Source: Lachnospiraceae bacterium (GTDB lineage: Bacteria; Bacillota; Clostridia; Lachnospirales; Lachnospiraceae). Taken from it: a stretch of DNA of 35,738 nucleotides. The position numbers and the translations under genes are program-made. The stretch is taken from the NCBI GenBank assembly GCA_017623815.1, contig JAGAOK010000094.1, forward strand, positions 1 through 35,738. Reading direction: 5' to 3'. The notes under the pieces are model-generated. The model was not told the DNA's origin and made no database searches. It was given only the letters and a program-made list of their open reading frames with translations. Positions within the stretch are counted from its first letter, which is position 1. Every line of letters starts with the position of its first letter. Positions 16,736-25,229 of the stretch are shown one piece after another.

Positions 16736-18700
16736 ATGGATGAAATGGAATTAAGATATCTGCGCTCGCTTTCTAAGCAGTATCCGAACATTGCAGCTGC
16801 GAGTACGGAAATCATCAACCTTCAGGCGATTTTAAATCTGCCCAAAGGTACCGAACATTTTATGACAGACATCCACGGAGAGTATGAGCAGTTTAATCAT
16901 ATCCTGAAAAACGGATCAGGCTCTGTGCGACGTAAAATCGATGAAGAGTTCGGGAATACGCTAAGTAATAAAGATAAAAAAAGTCTGGCAACACTGATTT
17001 ACTATCCGAAAGAGAAACTCGAGATTGTGTTGCAGGAGGAAGACAACATTGAAGACTGGTATAAGATTACGTTATACCGCCTGGTACAGATTACAAAGCA
17101 TGTGTCTTCCAAATATACACGTTCCAAGGTGCGAAAGGCGCTTCCGATAGATTTTTCCTATATTATCGAGGAGCTGATTACGGAAAAGGCGGAAGTACAG
17201 GACAAAGAAGGATATTATAATGAAATCGTCAACACGATCATTCGGATCGGACGTGCGCCGGAATTTATTGTGGCACTTTCCAATCTGATTCAGAGACTTG
17301 TTGTCGACCAGCTTCACATTGTCGGAGATATTTATGACCGTGGTCCGGGACCGCATATCATTCTCGATACGCTCCGCCACTATCATAATGTCGATGTGCA
17401 GTGGGGAAATCACGATATTGTATGGATGGGAGCGGCAGCAGGATCGCTGGCGTGTATTGCTAATGTCATTCGTATGTCGGCCCGCTACGGTAATCTTGAC
17501 ACGCTGGAAGAGGGCTATGGCATCAATCTGATTCCGCTTGCTACGTTTGCAATGGAAAAGTATGCAGATGTCAACTGTGATGCATTTTCGATTAAATTTA
17601 ATACGGACTATAATACCAAAGATCTGAGCATGGATATGAAGATGCACAAAGCAATCGCCATTATCCAGTTTAAGCTTGAAGGACAGATTATTATGCGTCG
17701 TCCGGAGTTTATGATGGAGGACAGACTGCTTCTTGACAAGATTGATTTCAAAAAGAAGACGGTTCGCATCGGTGATAAAACCTATCCGATGAAAGATACT
17801 GATTTTCCGACGGTGGATCCGAAAAATCCATATGCGCTGACGCAGGAAGAAGCAGAACTGATGGAGCGTCTCAGACAGGCGTTCTCGCGTTGCGAAAAGT
17901 TGCAAAAAGATGTCCGTTTCCTGTTTTCCAAAGGCGGTCTTTATAAAGTACACAATTCCAACTTACTTTATCATGGCTGCGTACCGATGGATGAGGATGG
18001 AAATTTTATTAAGGTTGATATTTTCGGAAAAGAATACAGCGGCAAGAAATTGTACGATGTGCTGGATAATTACGCGAGAAAAGGTTACTACGGAACGCGT
18101 GACTCCGGGGAAAAATCCAAAGGAGAGGATATCTTATGGTATATCTGGTCCGGACCGAATTCACCGGTGTTTGGCAAGGATAAGATGACAACGTTCGAAC
18201 GTTATTTTGTCGAGGACAAAGAAACGCATGTAGAAAAGAAAAACGCGTACTACAGACTGTATGACAAGGAAGAGATTGTGGATAAGATCTTAAAAGAATT
18301 CGGTCTGGATGTCGCGAAGTCACATATTGTCAACGGCCATGTTCCGGTAGAACGTAAAAAAGGAGAATCTCCGATCAAGTGCGCTGGAAAGCTGCTTGTC
18401 ATTGACGGCGGATTTTCCAAAGCATACCAGAATAAAACAGGAATTGCCGGATACACGCTGGTAGCCAATTCTCACGGAATGCGTCTGGTATCGCACGAGC
18501 CGTTTGAATCAACAGAGGCGGCGATTCGCAATGAGTCTGATATTTTCTCGGATTCCATTGTAGTAGAGACTGCGCTCCAAAGATTGTGCGTGGCAGATAC
18601 GGATATCGGTGCAGAACTGAAAGAAAGTATCTATCAGCTTGAGGAGTTGCTGCTTGCTTACCGAAATGGTGACATTATTGAGAAAAGTATTTATGAATAA
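16736..18700 (+). CDS. fbp: Class III fructose-1,6-bisphosphatase
   Basis: The 654-residue enzyme is the Firmicutes-type fructose-1,6-bisphosphatase used in gluconeogenesis. It is unrelated to the class I enzyme and belongs to the calcineurin-like phosphoesterases. Metal-binding motifs are visible in order: TDIHGEYEQ (about 43), [10 protein letters not shown] (about 198), WGNHDIVW (about 222) and VNGHVPV (about 527). Length and motif order match the family. The gene begins 27 bases after dapB behind AAGGAGCC, with no terminator or promoter recognised between them, so it probably sits in the lysine-riboswitch transcript. A strong terminator follows. Confidence 0.96.
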   Translation: MDEMELRYLRSLSKQYPNIAAASTEIINLQAILNLPKGTEHFMTDIHGEYEQFNHILKNGSGSVRRKIDEEFGNTLSNKDKKSLATLIYYPKEKLEIVLQEEDNIEDWYKITLYRLVQITKHVSSKYTRSKVRKALPIDFSYIIEELITEKAEVQDKEGYYNEIVNTIIRIGRAPEFIVALSNLIQRLVVDQLHIVGDIYDRGPGPHIILDTLRHYHNVDVQWGNHDIVWMGAAAGSLACIANVIRMSARYGNLDTLEEGYGINLIPLATFAMEKYADVNCDAFSIKFNTDYNTKDLSMDMKMHKAIAIIQFKLEGQIIMRRPEFMMEDRLLLDKIDFKKKTVRIGDKTYPMKDTDFPTVDPKNPYALTQEEAELMERLRQAFSRCEKLQKDVRFLFSKGGLYKVHNSNLLYHGCVPMDEDGNFIKVDIFGKEYSGKKLYDVLDNYARKGYYGTRDSGEKSKGEDILWYIWSGPNSPVFGKDKMTTFERYFVEDKETHVEKKNAYYRLYDKEEIVDKILKEFGLDVAKSHIVNGHVPVERKKGESPIKCAGKLLVIDGGFSKAYQNKTGIAGYTLVANSHGMRLVSHEPFESTEAAIRNESDIFSDSIVVETALQRLCVADTDIGAELKESIYQLEELLLAYRNGDIIEKSIYE

Positions 18701-18723
18701 AAGTTTTTGAAATGCAAAAACAG

Positions 18724-18767
18724 ATTTGGGTCCGGAAGAGTGCAAACTCTCCAGACCCATTTTTTTA
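18724..18767. terminator. Bidirectional terminator between fbp and lipoprotein gene
   Basis: TGGGTCCGGAAGAGT and ACTCTCCAGACCCA pair with small internal mismatches around a GCAA-type loop, followed by a T-run. It overlaps the stop codon of the convergent lipoprotein gene. Confidence 0.85.
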
Positions 18768-19232
18768 CGGAGTGTTATCTGCAGCCGATCTTTCGGCCTC
18801 TGCGACCGTATCCTCGGCTGCATTGTCAACACCGTCTGTAACATCTTCTACGACATCTCCGGCACCGGTAGCAATGTCATCTACGACATTTCCTGCACCG
18901 TCAAGTGCATCACCGACTGCATTTCCGGCATCTTCCACAAGGTTACCGGTATCTGTGTTCATATGGTCGGTTGCGGTATTGTCTGTGGAATCACCGTTTC
19001 CTGTATTGCCTGCCATGTCAGAAGTACCATTTGTCTGATTTTCTGTGCTGTCTCCGGCTGTAGTATCGTTTCTGTCGTTTGCCGTGTTGTCACCAACCTC
19101 GTCCGTTGTGTTTGTAGTACCCGGAACTTCATCTGAATTGTTGGTCTCGGTACGTCCGCATGCACAGCCTACTAATGTACTCATGGTCAGGCAAAGCACG
19201 AATACATAGATTAAAATTTTGCTCTTTTTCAT
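18765..19232 (-). CDS. Low-complexity lipoprotein with 11-residue repeats
   Basis: The 155-residue protein starts at ATG 19232 behind AAAGGAGTG. It has a lipoprotein signal peptide with a good lipobox (STLVGC), so the mature protein would be tethered to the outer face of the membrane. The middle (about 25-95) is dominated by Asn, Thr, Asp, Gly and Glu. The last 55 residues contain imperfect 11-residue units such as GNVVDDIATGA and GDVVEDVTDGV, with hydrophobic residues at fixed places. That pattern suggests an amphipathic helical or LEA-like region. No domain is recognised. Composition points to a flexible surface spacer; function is unknown. Confidence 0.75.
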   Translation of the reverse strand: MKKSKILIYVFVLCLTMSTLVGCACGRTETNNSDEVPGTTNTTDEVGDNTANDRNDTTAGDSTENQTNGTSDMAGNTGNGDSTDNTATDHMNTDTGNLVEDAGNAVGDALDGAGNVVDDIATGAGDVVEDVTDGVDNAAEDTVAEAERSAADNTP

Positions 19233-19380
19233 AATTTTCACTCCTTTTGTCAATCATATTTATGTCAGTTGATTTGATACTGATATGAATAATTTGCCCG
19301 CTTTTTTTGAGAATATACATTGCCTGCTCAAATGCTGTGTGGTAAAGTAAAGGAAAAATTGAAAGAAAGGAACAGGGAAA

Positions 19381-20157
19381 ATGGAATTTCGTCCTTGTAT
19401 TGATATTCATAACGGCAAAGTAAAACAGATTGTCGGAAGCAGTCTGATGGATGAAGGAAACCAGGCAAGAGAAAATTTTGTGGCAGAGCAGGACGCAGCC
19501 TTTTTTGCAACCTTATACAAGGAAAAAAGCATTCGCGGCGGTCATGTGATTTTATTAAATAAAGAGGGGAGCGAATTTTTTGAGCAGACGCGCGGACAGG
19601 CACTGAAAGCACTTCGTGCGTATCCCGGCGGTTTGCAGATCGGCGGAGGAATTACAGCAGAGAATGCGCAGGATTATATAAAGGAAGGCGCCTCTCATGT
19701 GGTGGTTACCTCCTATGTGTTTTCTCAAGGGGAAATAAATTATGTAAACCTAAAGAAACTGGTGGCAGCAGTCGGCGCAGAGCATGTCGTGCTGGATCTG
19801 AGCTGTAAAAAGTTTGAAGACGGATACTATGTGATGACGGACCGTTGGCAGAAAAAGACGGAAATGAAGCTGACATTGGAGACCATGGAAGCTTTATCTG
19901 TCTACTGTGATGAGTTTTTGATTCATGCAGTGGATGTGGAAGGAAAGGCGCAGGGGATTGAAGAACCGCTCGTTGCCATGCTCGGACAGTTTACCATGCG
20001 CCCGGTTACCTACGCAGGCGGCGTACATAATTTCGAAGATTTGACAAAGTTAAAACAGCTCGGCAGAGGGCATATCCATGTAACCATCGGAAGTGCGCTG
20101 GATCTGTTTGGCGGAAATATGGAATTTGAAAAAGTAATAAAAGAAATCGAGGCATAA
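19381..20157 (+). CDS. hisA: Phosphoribosylformimino-AICAR ribotide isomerase (HisA), eukaryotic type
   Basis: The 258-residue (beta/alpha)8 barrel catalyses the Amadori rearrangement in histidine synthesis. It matches the fungal/plant HIS6-type enzyme rather than the usual bacterial HisA: CIDIHNGKVKQIVG at the N-terminus, LQIGGGI, VVVTS, VLDLSCKK, EFLIHAVDVEG, YAGGV and GSALDLFGGN all follow the eukaryotic order and wording. The catalytic acids appear as D8 and D139. The start ATG lies behind AAAGGAACAGGG. No other his gene is in the window; it is a single-gene unit between a minus-strand lipoprotein gene and its own terminator. The assignment relies on recalled similarity to yeast HIS6. Confidence 0.9.
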   Translation: MEFRPCIDIHNGKVKQIVGSSLMDEGNQARENFVAEQDAAFFATLYKEKSIRGGHVILLNKEGSEFFEQTRGQALKALRAYPGGLQIGGGITAENAQDYIKEGASHVVVTSYVFSQGEINYVNLKKLVAAVGAEHVVLDLSCKKFEDGYYVMTDRWQKKTEMKLTLETMEALSVYCDEFLIHAVDVEGKAQGIEEPLVAMLGQFTMRPVTYAGGVHNFEDLTKLKQLGRGHIHVTIGSALDLFGGNMEFEKVIKEIEA

Positions 20158-20158
20158 A

Positions 20159-20190
20159 AAAGAACCGGGAAAATCCGGTTCTTCTTTTTT
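20159..20190 (+). terminator. Terminator after hisA
   Basis: AAGAACCGG (20160-20168) and CCGGTTCTT (20175-20183) form a 9-bp stem with loop GAAAAT, followed by CTTTTTT. Confidence 0.9.
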
Positions 20191-20273
20191 AATCTGTTAA
20201 AACAATTGTCTATTTGGAACAAAATACTTATGGATTTATATTTCAAAAAGGCACATCGCAAAACGGATTAGTC

Positions 20274-20474
20274 TTATAATTTAGTTACGTTTACTGCCTG
20301 AGGACCTTTTTCGCCGTTAACTACTTCGAACTCAACTGCAGCGCCTTCGTCTAATGACTTGAAGCCTTCCATGTTAAGTCCTGAGTAGTGTACGAAAACA
20401 TCGTTTCCTGCCTCGTCAGAAATGAATCCGTAACCTTTCTGGTTATTGAACCACTTAACTGTACCTTTGTTCAT
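20274..20474 (-). CDS. Cold-shock domain protein (CspA family)
   Basis: The 66-residue product is a single cold-shock OB fold that binds single-stranded RNA and DNA and acts as an RNA chaperone. RNP1 (KGYGFI) and RNP2 (VFVHY) are intact. The start is ATG 20474 behind GGAGGTAGCC; an in-frame TTG five codons upstream is inside the ribosome binding site and is rejected. A consensus promoter with extended -10 lies about 50 bases upstream, and the 5' leader begins with a small GTCG/CGAC hairpin. Confidence 0.95.
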   Translation of the reverse strand: MNKGTVKWFNNQKGYGFISDEAGNDVFVHYSGLNMEGFKSLDEGAAVEFEVVNGEKGPQAVNVTKL

Positions 20475-20520
20475 CTTGGCTACCTCCAATATAAATATGT
20501 GTCGTTTTTACGACAACGAT

Positions 20521-20549
20521 AGAATAGCACAATGAAAAATAATTGTAAA
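20521..20549 (-). promoter_or_regulatory. Sigma-A promoter of the cold-shock gene
   Basis: On the minus strand TTTACA (20549-20544) and TATTCT (20526-20521) are 17 bases apart and the -10 has a TGC extension. The hairpin GTCGT...ACGAC at 20502-20515 would be near the transcript 5' end. Confidence 0.75.
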
Positions 20550-20586
20550 GATGTAGTTATCAAATTGTGAAAAAAAATAACTGTGT

Positions 20587-20880
20587 CTAATTTTCTTTTT
20601 TCATGCGATCGAATACCAACTCATAACCGTCATTTCCGTAAGTAAGTGAACGGTTGACGCGGCTGATCGTTGCTGTGGAAGCCCCTGTTTTATCCGCAAT
20701 TTCAAGGTAGGTTTTTTTCTCACGAAGCATCGTTGCAACCTCGAAACGCTGAGACAGAGAAAGGAGTTCGTTTACGGTGCAAAGATCCTCGAAAAAGGCA
20801 TAACATTCTTCTCTGGACTCTAAAGTTAAGATGGCATCAAATAAGTTGTCCACCGGTTCTGATTTCAATTTTTTTACCAT
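20587..20880 (-). CDS. yerC: YerC/YecD family TrpR-related DNA-binding protein
   Basis: The 97-residue protein is a TrpR-like helix-turn-helix repressor of the YerC/YecD family. Its helical N-terminus (LFDAILTLESREECYAFFEDL) leads to a HTH segment, EIADKTGASTATISRVNRSL, that closely follows the TrpR recognition motif. Tryptophan-binding residues of true TrpR are not expected in this family and the ligand, if any, is unknown. The start ATG is behind GGAGG. A consensus promoter lies upstream, back to back with that of the DUF1836 gene. A 7-bp inverted repeat, GCTGTGA/TCACAGC, flanks its -10 and is a possible autoregulatory operator. Confidence 0.93.
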   Translation of the reverse strand: MVKKLKSEPVDNLFDAILTLESREECYAFFEDLCTVNELLSLSQRFEVATMLREKKTYLEIADKTGASTATISRVNRSLTYGNDGYELVFDRMKKEN

Positions 20881-20905
20881 GTAACATCCTCCAATACACT
20901 TTAAT

Positions 20906-20947
20906 GCTGTGAAATTTTAAAGTTTTATAAAGTTATATTATCACAGC
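20906..20947. repeat. Inverted repeat GCTGTGA/TCACAGC over the yerC leader
   Basis: GCTGTGA (20906-20912) and TCACAGC (20941-20947) are perfect 7-bp inverted copies with 28 bases between. One arm lies in the promoter spacer next to the -10 and the other in the leader of yerC, a placement suitable for an operator or an mRNA hairpin. Confidence 0.5.
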
Positions 20948-20963
20948 AATTCACTTGTGTCAA
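20935..20963 (-). promoter_or_regulatory. Sigma-A promoter of yerC
   Basis: On the minus strand TTGACA (20963-20958) and TAATAT (20940-20935) are 17 bases apart, with TGA before the -10. Confidence 0.85.
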
Positions 20964-20968
20964 ATGCG

Positions 20969-20997
20969 TTTACAAATAGTTTTAAATACTATATAAT
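20969..20997 (+). promoter_or_regulatory. Sigma-A promoter of the DUF1836 gene cluster
   Basis: TTTACA (20969-20974) and TATAAT (20992-20997) are 17 bases apart. Its -35 is only 5 bases from the -35 of the divergent yerC promoter. Confidence 0.85.
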
Positions 20998-21054
20998 GTA
21001 ATATGATGTTGAAAGACAGTCAATGGGACGTGAAAATGAGGAACAGGTGAAACA

Positions 21055-21720
21055 ATGACGATTAATACAGAAGATTTAATAAACAGCATAATGGCAAGTT
21101 TTGACCGCATAGAGTATATCAAGTCGGAGGATATTCCGGGAATAGATCTTTACATGGATCAGGTAACGACATTTATGGAGAGTCATATGCGTGACAAGAC
21201 CAGACATCCGAAGGAAGACAAAATATTGACAAAAACCATGATCAATAATTATGCAAAAAATGATCTGCTTCCGCCGCCGGTAAAGAAAAAATATTCCAAA
21301 GAGCATATGCTTGTTCTTATTTTTATCTATTATTTCAAAAATATTTTATCGATCGGAGACATACAGAATCTGTTACATCCGCTGACGGACCGCTATTTCG
21401 GAAAAGCAGGTGCGGCTGATCTTACCGCAATCTATGACGAAGTGTTCCGCTATGAGGAGGAAGAGGTGGAAATGCTCAAAAAGGACGTGGCAGAGCGTTA
21501 TCGTATGTCGCAGAATACATTTGAAGAGGTGGATGGGAAGGACCGGGAGTTTTTACAGTATTTTTCGTTTATCTGTATGCTCAGTTTTGATGTGTATATG
21601 AAAAAGCAGTTGATTGAAAAGATGATTGATGAACTGGCGATGAAAACAGCTGCAGCAAAAGAAGAGGCGAAGAAGCCGGATCCGAAGAAGGAAAAGGGAA
21701 AGTCAAAAGAGAGTAAATAG
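21055..21720 (+). CDS. DUF1836 domain protein
   Basis: The 221-residue product matches the DUF1836 family common in Clostridia and Bacilli. The segment around residues 45-115 is typical: KILTKTMINNYAKNDLLPPP, then a KKKYSKEHMLVLIFIYYFK stretch that looks like a winged-helix or MerR-like core. The C-terminus is a Lys/Glu-rich tail. The family function is not established; a DNA-binding role is plausible from the HTH-like pattern. It is led by a strong promoter and ends 8 bases before the amidase/GH25 gene, so the two are probably co-transcribed. Confidence 0.8.
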   Translation: MTINTEDLINSIMASFDRIEYIKSEDIPGIDLYMDQVTTFMESHMRDKTRHPKEDKILTKTMINNYAKNDLLPPPVKKKYSKEHMLVLIFIYYFKNILSIGDIQNLLHPLTDRYFGKAGAADLTAIYDEVFRYEEEEVEMLKKDVAERYRMSQNTFEEVDGKDREFLQYFSFICMLSFDVYMKKQLIEKMIDELAMKTAAAKEEAKKPDPKKEKGKSKESK

Positions 21721-21728
21721 GAGTTTGT

Positions 21729-23996
21729 ATGCCGGATAATAATAGTTTAGTGATTGTCCTGGATCCGGGGCATGGCGGTGAGAACGAAGGTCTTACCCAC
21801 AGAGGTCTCGTGGAAAAGGATATGAATCTTGTGACAGCGGAAGCGATGCGGGATGAGTTATTGCAATATGACAATGTTGAGGTTTACATAACAAATCCTG
21901 AAAAAGCAGACATGTCACTAAAAGAGCGTGCACAGTACGCGCAAAGCGTGGGGGCGGATATTCTGATCAGCCTCCATTTTAATATGTCAGAAGAACATGA
22001 AATGTATGGTTCGGAAGTGTGGATTCCGAGTCTCGGACTGAATAATTCCAAGATGCATGCGCTCGGCGATGTGTTTATGGAGCAGTTTGATGAATTGGGA
22101 TTTACGCTGCGCGGTGTAAAAACACGTCTGAACGACAAGGGAACGGATTATTACGGGATTTTACGGGAGTCGACGGCGCTCGGGATTCCGAGTATTTTGG
22201 TGGAGCATGGCTATGCAGATCATGAAAGAGATTATGAGAGTGTCAATGATGCAGAGGACTGGAAGGCGCTCGGAAGATCGGATGCGACGGCGGTTGCAAA
22301 ATATTTCGGTCTGGTAAGCAGTTCAACCGGCAAGGATTATAAAGACTATGTCGTAAACGGATATTTTGCGCCGGAAAAAGCGGTCGGAAGTGATGACACT
22401 GCGCCGGACAGTGCACTGCTTGTGTATATGGGAACAACAGAGGAAGGTGACTTGTATCATATTTCCGGAACAGATCCGGAGAGTGAGATTGTCTATTATG
22501 ATTACACGACAGACGGCGGAAAGACATGGTCGGAACTGTTTTCCTTTGCCAATGATAAAGATTATGAGCAGATTTGTATTTCAGAGATTCCTTCCGAGGG
22601 AGAAGTGTATGCGAGAGTGTATAACGGACATTTTCTGGATACGCGGACAGAGTCTGTTTTTTATAAAAAGGCAGAAAAGGAGCAGATTATTTATGAGGTA
22701 AGTCCGCTAGGAGAAGCGCATCAGGCAGAAGAAAAGAGCATGGAAGTACAACAGGTACAGGATGTGGCCAATCTGGTACGCCAGCCGGTCCACAACCCGG
22801 CGATCAGATACGGTTGTCTGTTTGGTATTGTACTGTCCATACTGTTAATTATTACGGCGTTTATAACGTATAAAGAGAGAATGCGCCAAAAAAGAAGAAC
22901 GCGGGAGGAGCGGGGCATAGGATTCTTATCCATTGCGCGTATGAGGCAGATTGAAAATATCTGTCTTCTGGCAGGTGTATGCATTATGCTCCTCAGTGTG
23001 ACTGTATTCGGCACGGCGTTTGCCAAAAGCAGGAGGATGGCATTGCCGGCGCAGAGCGTGGAAGAAGAGATGACTGGCAGCAGCGAAGAGGAAGAGCCTT
23101 CGGTGCCGGAAGAAATCGAAGAAACATTTCTGCCGCCGGAGGTAGATATAGAAAGTACACCGGGCTATGTGACGGATGAAAGCGGTAAAATTTTGCCGGG
23201 CGAGGAACTTCTTGCGCAGATCGAAGCATTTATGCAGACGCAGGAGGAGCCGGAGACGGTAGTGGTATATGATATTGCAGAAGGATTTTTGCGTGTTCCG
23301 CTGGTGGAGGGCATTGCGTCAAACCCGTACGACCTTTCCGCATTTTCGGGGACGGACCTTTCCAAAAGTTATACGGCGGCGGATGGCGTAAAGGTGATGC
23401 GCGGTATCGATGTTTCCAAATTTCAGGGAAGCATCGACTGGCAGCAGGTAAAAGAGGCAGGAGTTGAGTTTGTTATTTTAAGGCTCGGCATCCGTGGCTA
23501 CGGCACCGGAGAGATGAAGATGGATGACAGATTCACGGAAAATTATCTGGGAGCAACGGCCGCAGGAATCAAGGTCGGCGTATACTTTTTCTCCGCAGCG
23601 ATTAATGAGGAAGAGGCGGTAGAGGAGGCAGATTATGTGCTGCGTGCGCTGGACGGATTGCAGATTGAAATGCCGGTCGTATTTGATACGGAGCCGATTT
23701 TTTATGACGTGGCAAGAACGGATAATCTGACACCGGATCAGCTGACGGCAATCACTTGTGCATTCTGTGACCATATCCGGTTAAACGGTTATGAGCCGAT
23801 GATTTATGCAAATTCCAAGCGATTTGCCACGGTGCTTCATTTAGAGAAATTGGAAGCCTATGATAAGTGGCTGGCAGATTACAGAGATGTGCCGGACTAT
23901 CCGTATGCATTCAAAATGTGGCAGTTTACGGAAAAGGGAAGTGTTCCGGGCATCGGCGGAAATGTTGATATTGATCTGTATTTTTACAAGGAATAG
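21729..23996 (+). CDS. Fusion cell-wall hydrolase: N-acetylmuramoyl-L-alanine amidase (Amidase_3) + two TM helices + GH25 muramidase
   Basis: The 755-residue product joins two wall hydrolases. Residues about 6-195 form an Amidase_3 domain with zinc ligands H15, E29 and H83 and catalytic E159. Residues about 205-350 are a beta-rich linker. Two hydrophobic helices lie at about 362-380 and 409-432, joined by a very basic loop (about ten Lys/Arg between 382 and 406). Residues about 440-515 form an acidic spacer, and 556-755 a GH25 lysozyme domain with D561, D653 and E655. There is no N-terminal signal peptide. By the positive-inside rule the basic loop is cytoplasmic, which would place both catalytic domains outside. 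The start is ATG 21729, 8 bases after the DUF1836 stop. An internal start near 22881 could give a separate GH25 protein. Confidence 0.88.
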   Translation: MPDNNSLVIVLDPGHGGENEGLTHRGLVEKDMNLVTAEAMRDELLQYDNVEVYITNPEKADMSLKERAQYAQSVGADILISLHFNMSEEHEMYGSEVWIPSLGLNNSKMHALGDVFMEQFDELGFTLRGVKTRLNDKGTDYYGILRESTALGIPSILVEHGYADHERDYESVNDAEDWKALGRSDATAVAKYFGLVSSSTGKDYKDYVVNGYFAPEKAVGSDDTAPDSALLVYMGTTEEGDLYHISGTDPESEIVYYDYTTDGGKTWSELFSFANDKDYEQICISEIPSEGEVYARVYNGHFLDTRTESVFYKKAEKEQIIYEVSPLGEAHQAEEKSMEVQQVQDVANLVRQPVHNPAIRYGCLFGIVLSILLIITAFITYKERMRQKRRTREERGIGFLSIARMRQIENICLLAGVCIMLLSVTVFGTAFAKSRRMALPAQSVEEEMTGSSEEEEPSVPEEIEETFLPPEVDIESTPGYVTDESGKILPGEELLAQIEAFMQTQEEPETVVVYDIAEGFLRVPLVEGIASNPYDLSAFSGTDLSKSYTAADGVKVMRGIDVSKFQGSIDWQQVKEAGVEFVILRLGIRGYGTGEMKMDDRFTENYLGATAAGIKVGVYFFSAAINEEEAVEEADYVLRALDGLQIEMPVVFDTEPIFYDVARTDNLTPDQLTAITCAFCDHIRLNGYEPMIYANSKRFATVLHLEKLEAYDKWLADYRDVPDYPYAFKMWQFTEKGSVPGIGGNVDIDLYFYKE

Positions 23997-24015
23997 AGGG
24001 AACAGAGGAAGATAA

Positions 24016-25188
24016 ATGGTTACATTATTAACAAAATTATTTATAAAAAAAGAGGGAAAAGAAGAACAGCAGGTTAGGAAGGCATATGGAACGCTGTGCA
24101 GTATTTTGGGGATTTTCCTGAATGTGTGTCTGTTTGCAGGAAAATATGTGGCCGGATTTGTGAGCGGATCCATTGCGATTATGGCGGATGCCTTTAACAA
24201 TCTTTCCGACGCGGGATCATCGTTTATCACGTTGATCGGTTTTGTGTTTGCAGGGAAAAAGCCGGATTCGGATCATCCCTTCGGGCATGGGAGAATTGAG
24301 TATCTTTCAGGACTCGGAGTGGCATTTCTGATTATGCTTATGGGTGTGGAACTGGGGAAAAGTTCCGTGAAAAAGATCCGTCACCCGGAAGTGGTAGAAC
24401 TGTCGGCGCTATCCATTGCGATTCTTCTGGTATCCATTTTGGTAAAGTTATACATGGCTTACTATAATCGCAGCATCGGCAAAAAGATAGCATCCGAGGC
24501 GATGAAAGCAACGGCGACGGACAGTTTGAGCGATGCGGTATCGACTACGGTCGTGCTCCTTGCCATGTTGTTTTTGCATTTCACCAATATTAATATTGAC
24601 GGATACTGCGGACTTTTGGTGGCGATACTGATTCTGCTGGCAGGATTTAATGCGGCCAAAGATACAATCAGTCCGCTGCTTGGGCAGGCACCGGAGCCGG
24701 AGTTTGTTGAACAGATTGAGCAGATTGTGACAGCACATGAAGAAGTGGTCGGAATCCACGATCTGATTGTGCATGATTACGGTCCGGGTCGTGTGATGAT
24801 TTCCTTGCATGCGGAAGTACCGGGGGACGGGGATATTTTTGTGCTTCATGATGTGATTGATTTGATTGAGCGGGAACTGGAGCAGAAGCTTCACTGCGAT
24901 GCAACCATCCATATGGATCCGATTGATATGAACAATGAGGCGGTGTCGCAGAAAAAAGCGGAAGTGGTGGCACTGATCAACGCGATGGAAGAGGATCTTA
25001 CCATTCATGATTTTCGTATGGTGGTGGGAAATACACATACCAATTTGATTTTTGATGTGGTGGTTCCGGCCGGATATAAAAAAAGCGAGGAAAAACTGGT
25101 GGAACAGATCGAGCAGCTGGTGCAGGAAAAATGGCCGGAATGTTTTACCGTAATCAAGGTGGATCACGCGTACGGAACACACAAGTAG
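24016..25188 (+). CDS. Cation diffusion facilitator family transporter
   Basis: The 390-residue protein is a CDF-type divalent metal/proton antiporter that exports Zn, Fe, Mn or similar ions. About six membrane helices cover residues 25-215. Metal-site motifs are visible: D58 and D65 in ADAFNNLSD, the HPFGHGRIE signature at 87-95, and a DSLSDAVS motif near residue 168. Residues about 220-310 form the usual cytoplasmic dimerisation domain. A further about 75 residues repeat a similar alpha/beta pattern, making it longer than the typical 300-residue member. The substrate cannot be decided. It is 19 bases after the wall hydrolase gene. Confidence 0.93.
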   Translation: MVTLLTKLFIKKEGKEEQQVRKAYGTLCSILGIFLNVCLFAGKYVAGFVSGSIAIMADAFNNLSDAGSSFITLIGFVFAGKKPDSDHPFGHGRIEYLSGLGVAFLIMLMGVELGKSSVKKIRHPEVVELSALSIAILLVSILVKLYMAYYNRSIGKKIASEAMKATATDSLSDAVSTTVVLLAMLFLHFTNINIDGYCGLLVAILILLAGFNAAKDTISPLLGQAPEPEFVEQIEQIVTAHEEVVGIHDLIVHDYGPGRVMISLHAEVPGDGDIFVLHDVIDLIERELEQKLHCDATIHMDPIDMNNEAVSQKKAEVVALINAMEEDLTIHDFRMVVGNTHTNLIFDVVVPAGYKKSEEKLVEQIEQLVQEKWPECFTVIKVDHAYGTHK

Positions 25189-25229
25189 TTTACATAACAC
25201 AAAGAGCAGCTGGAAAGAAAGGTGAAAAG

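Noticed and set aside
17072-17953. 293-residue minus-strand frame
   Set aside because: It lies entirely opposite the well-conserved fbp gene, has no ribosome binding site and looks like an antisense shadow.
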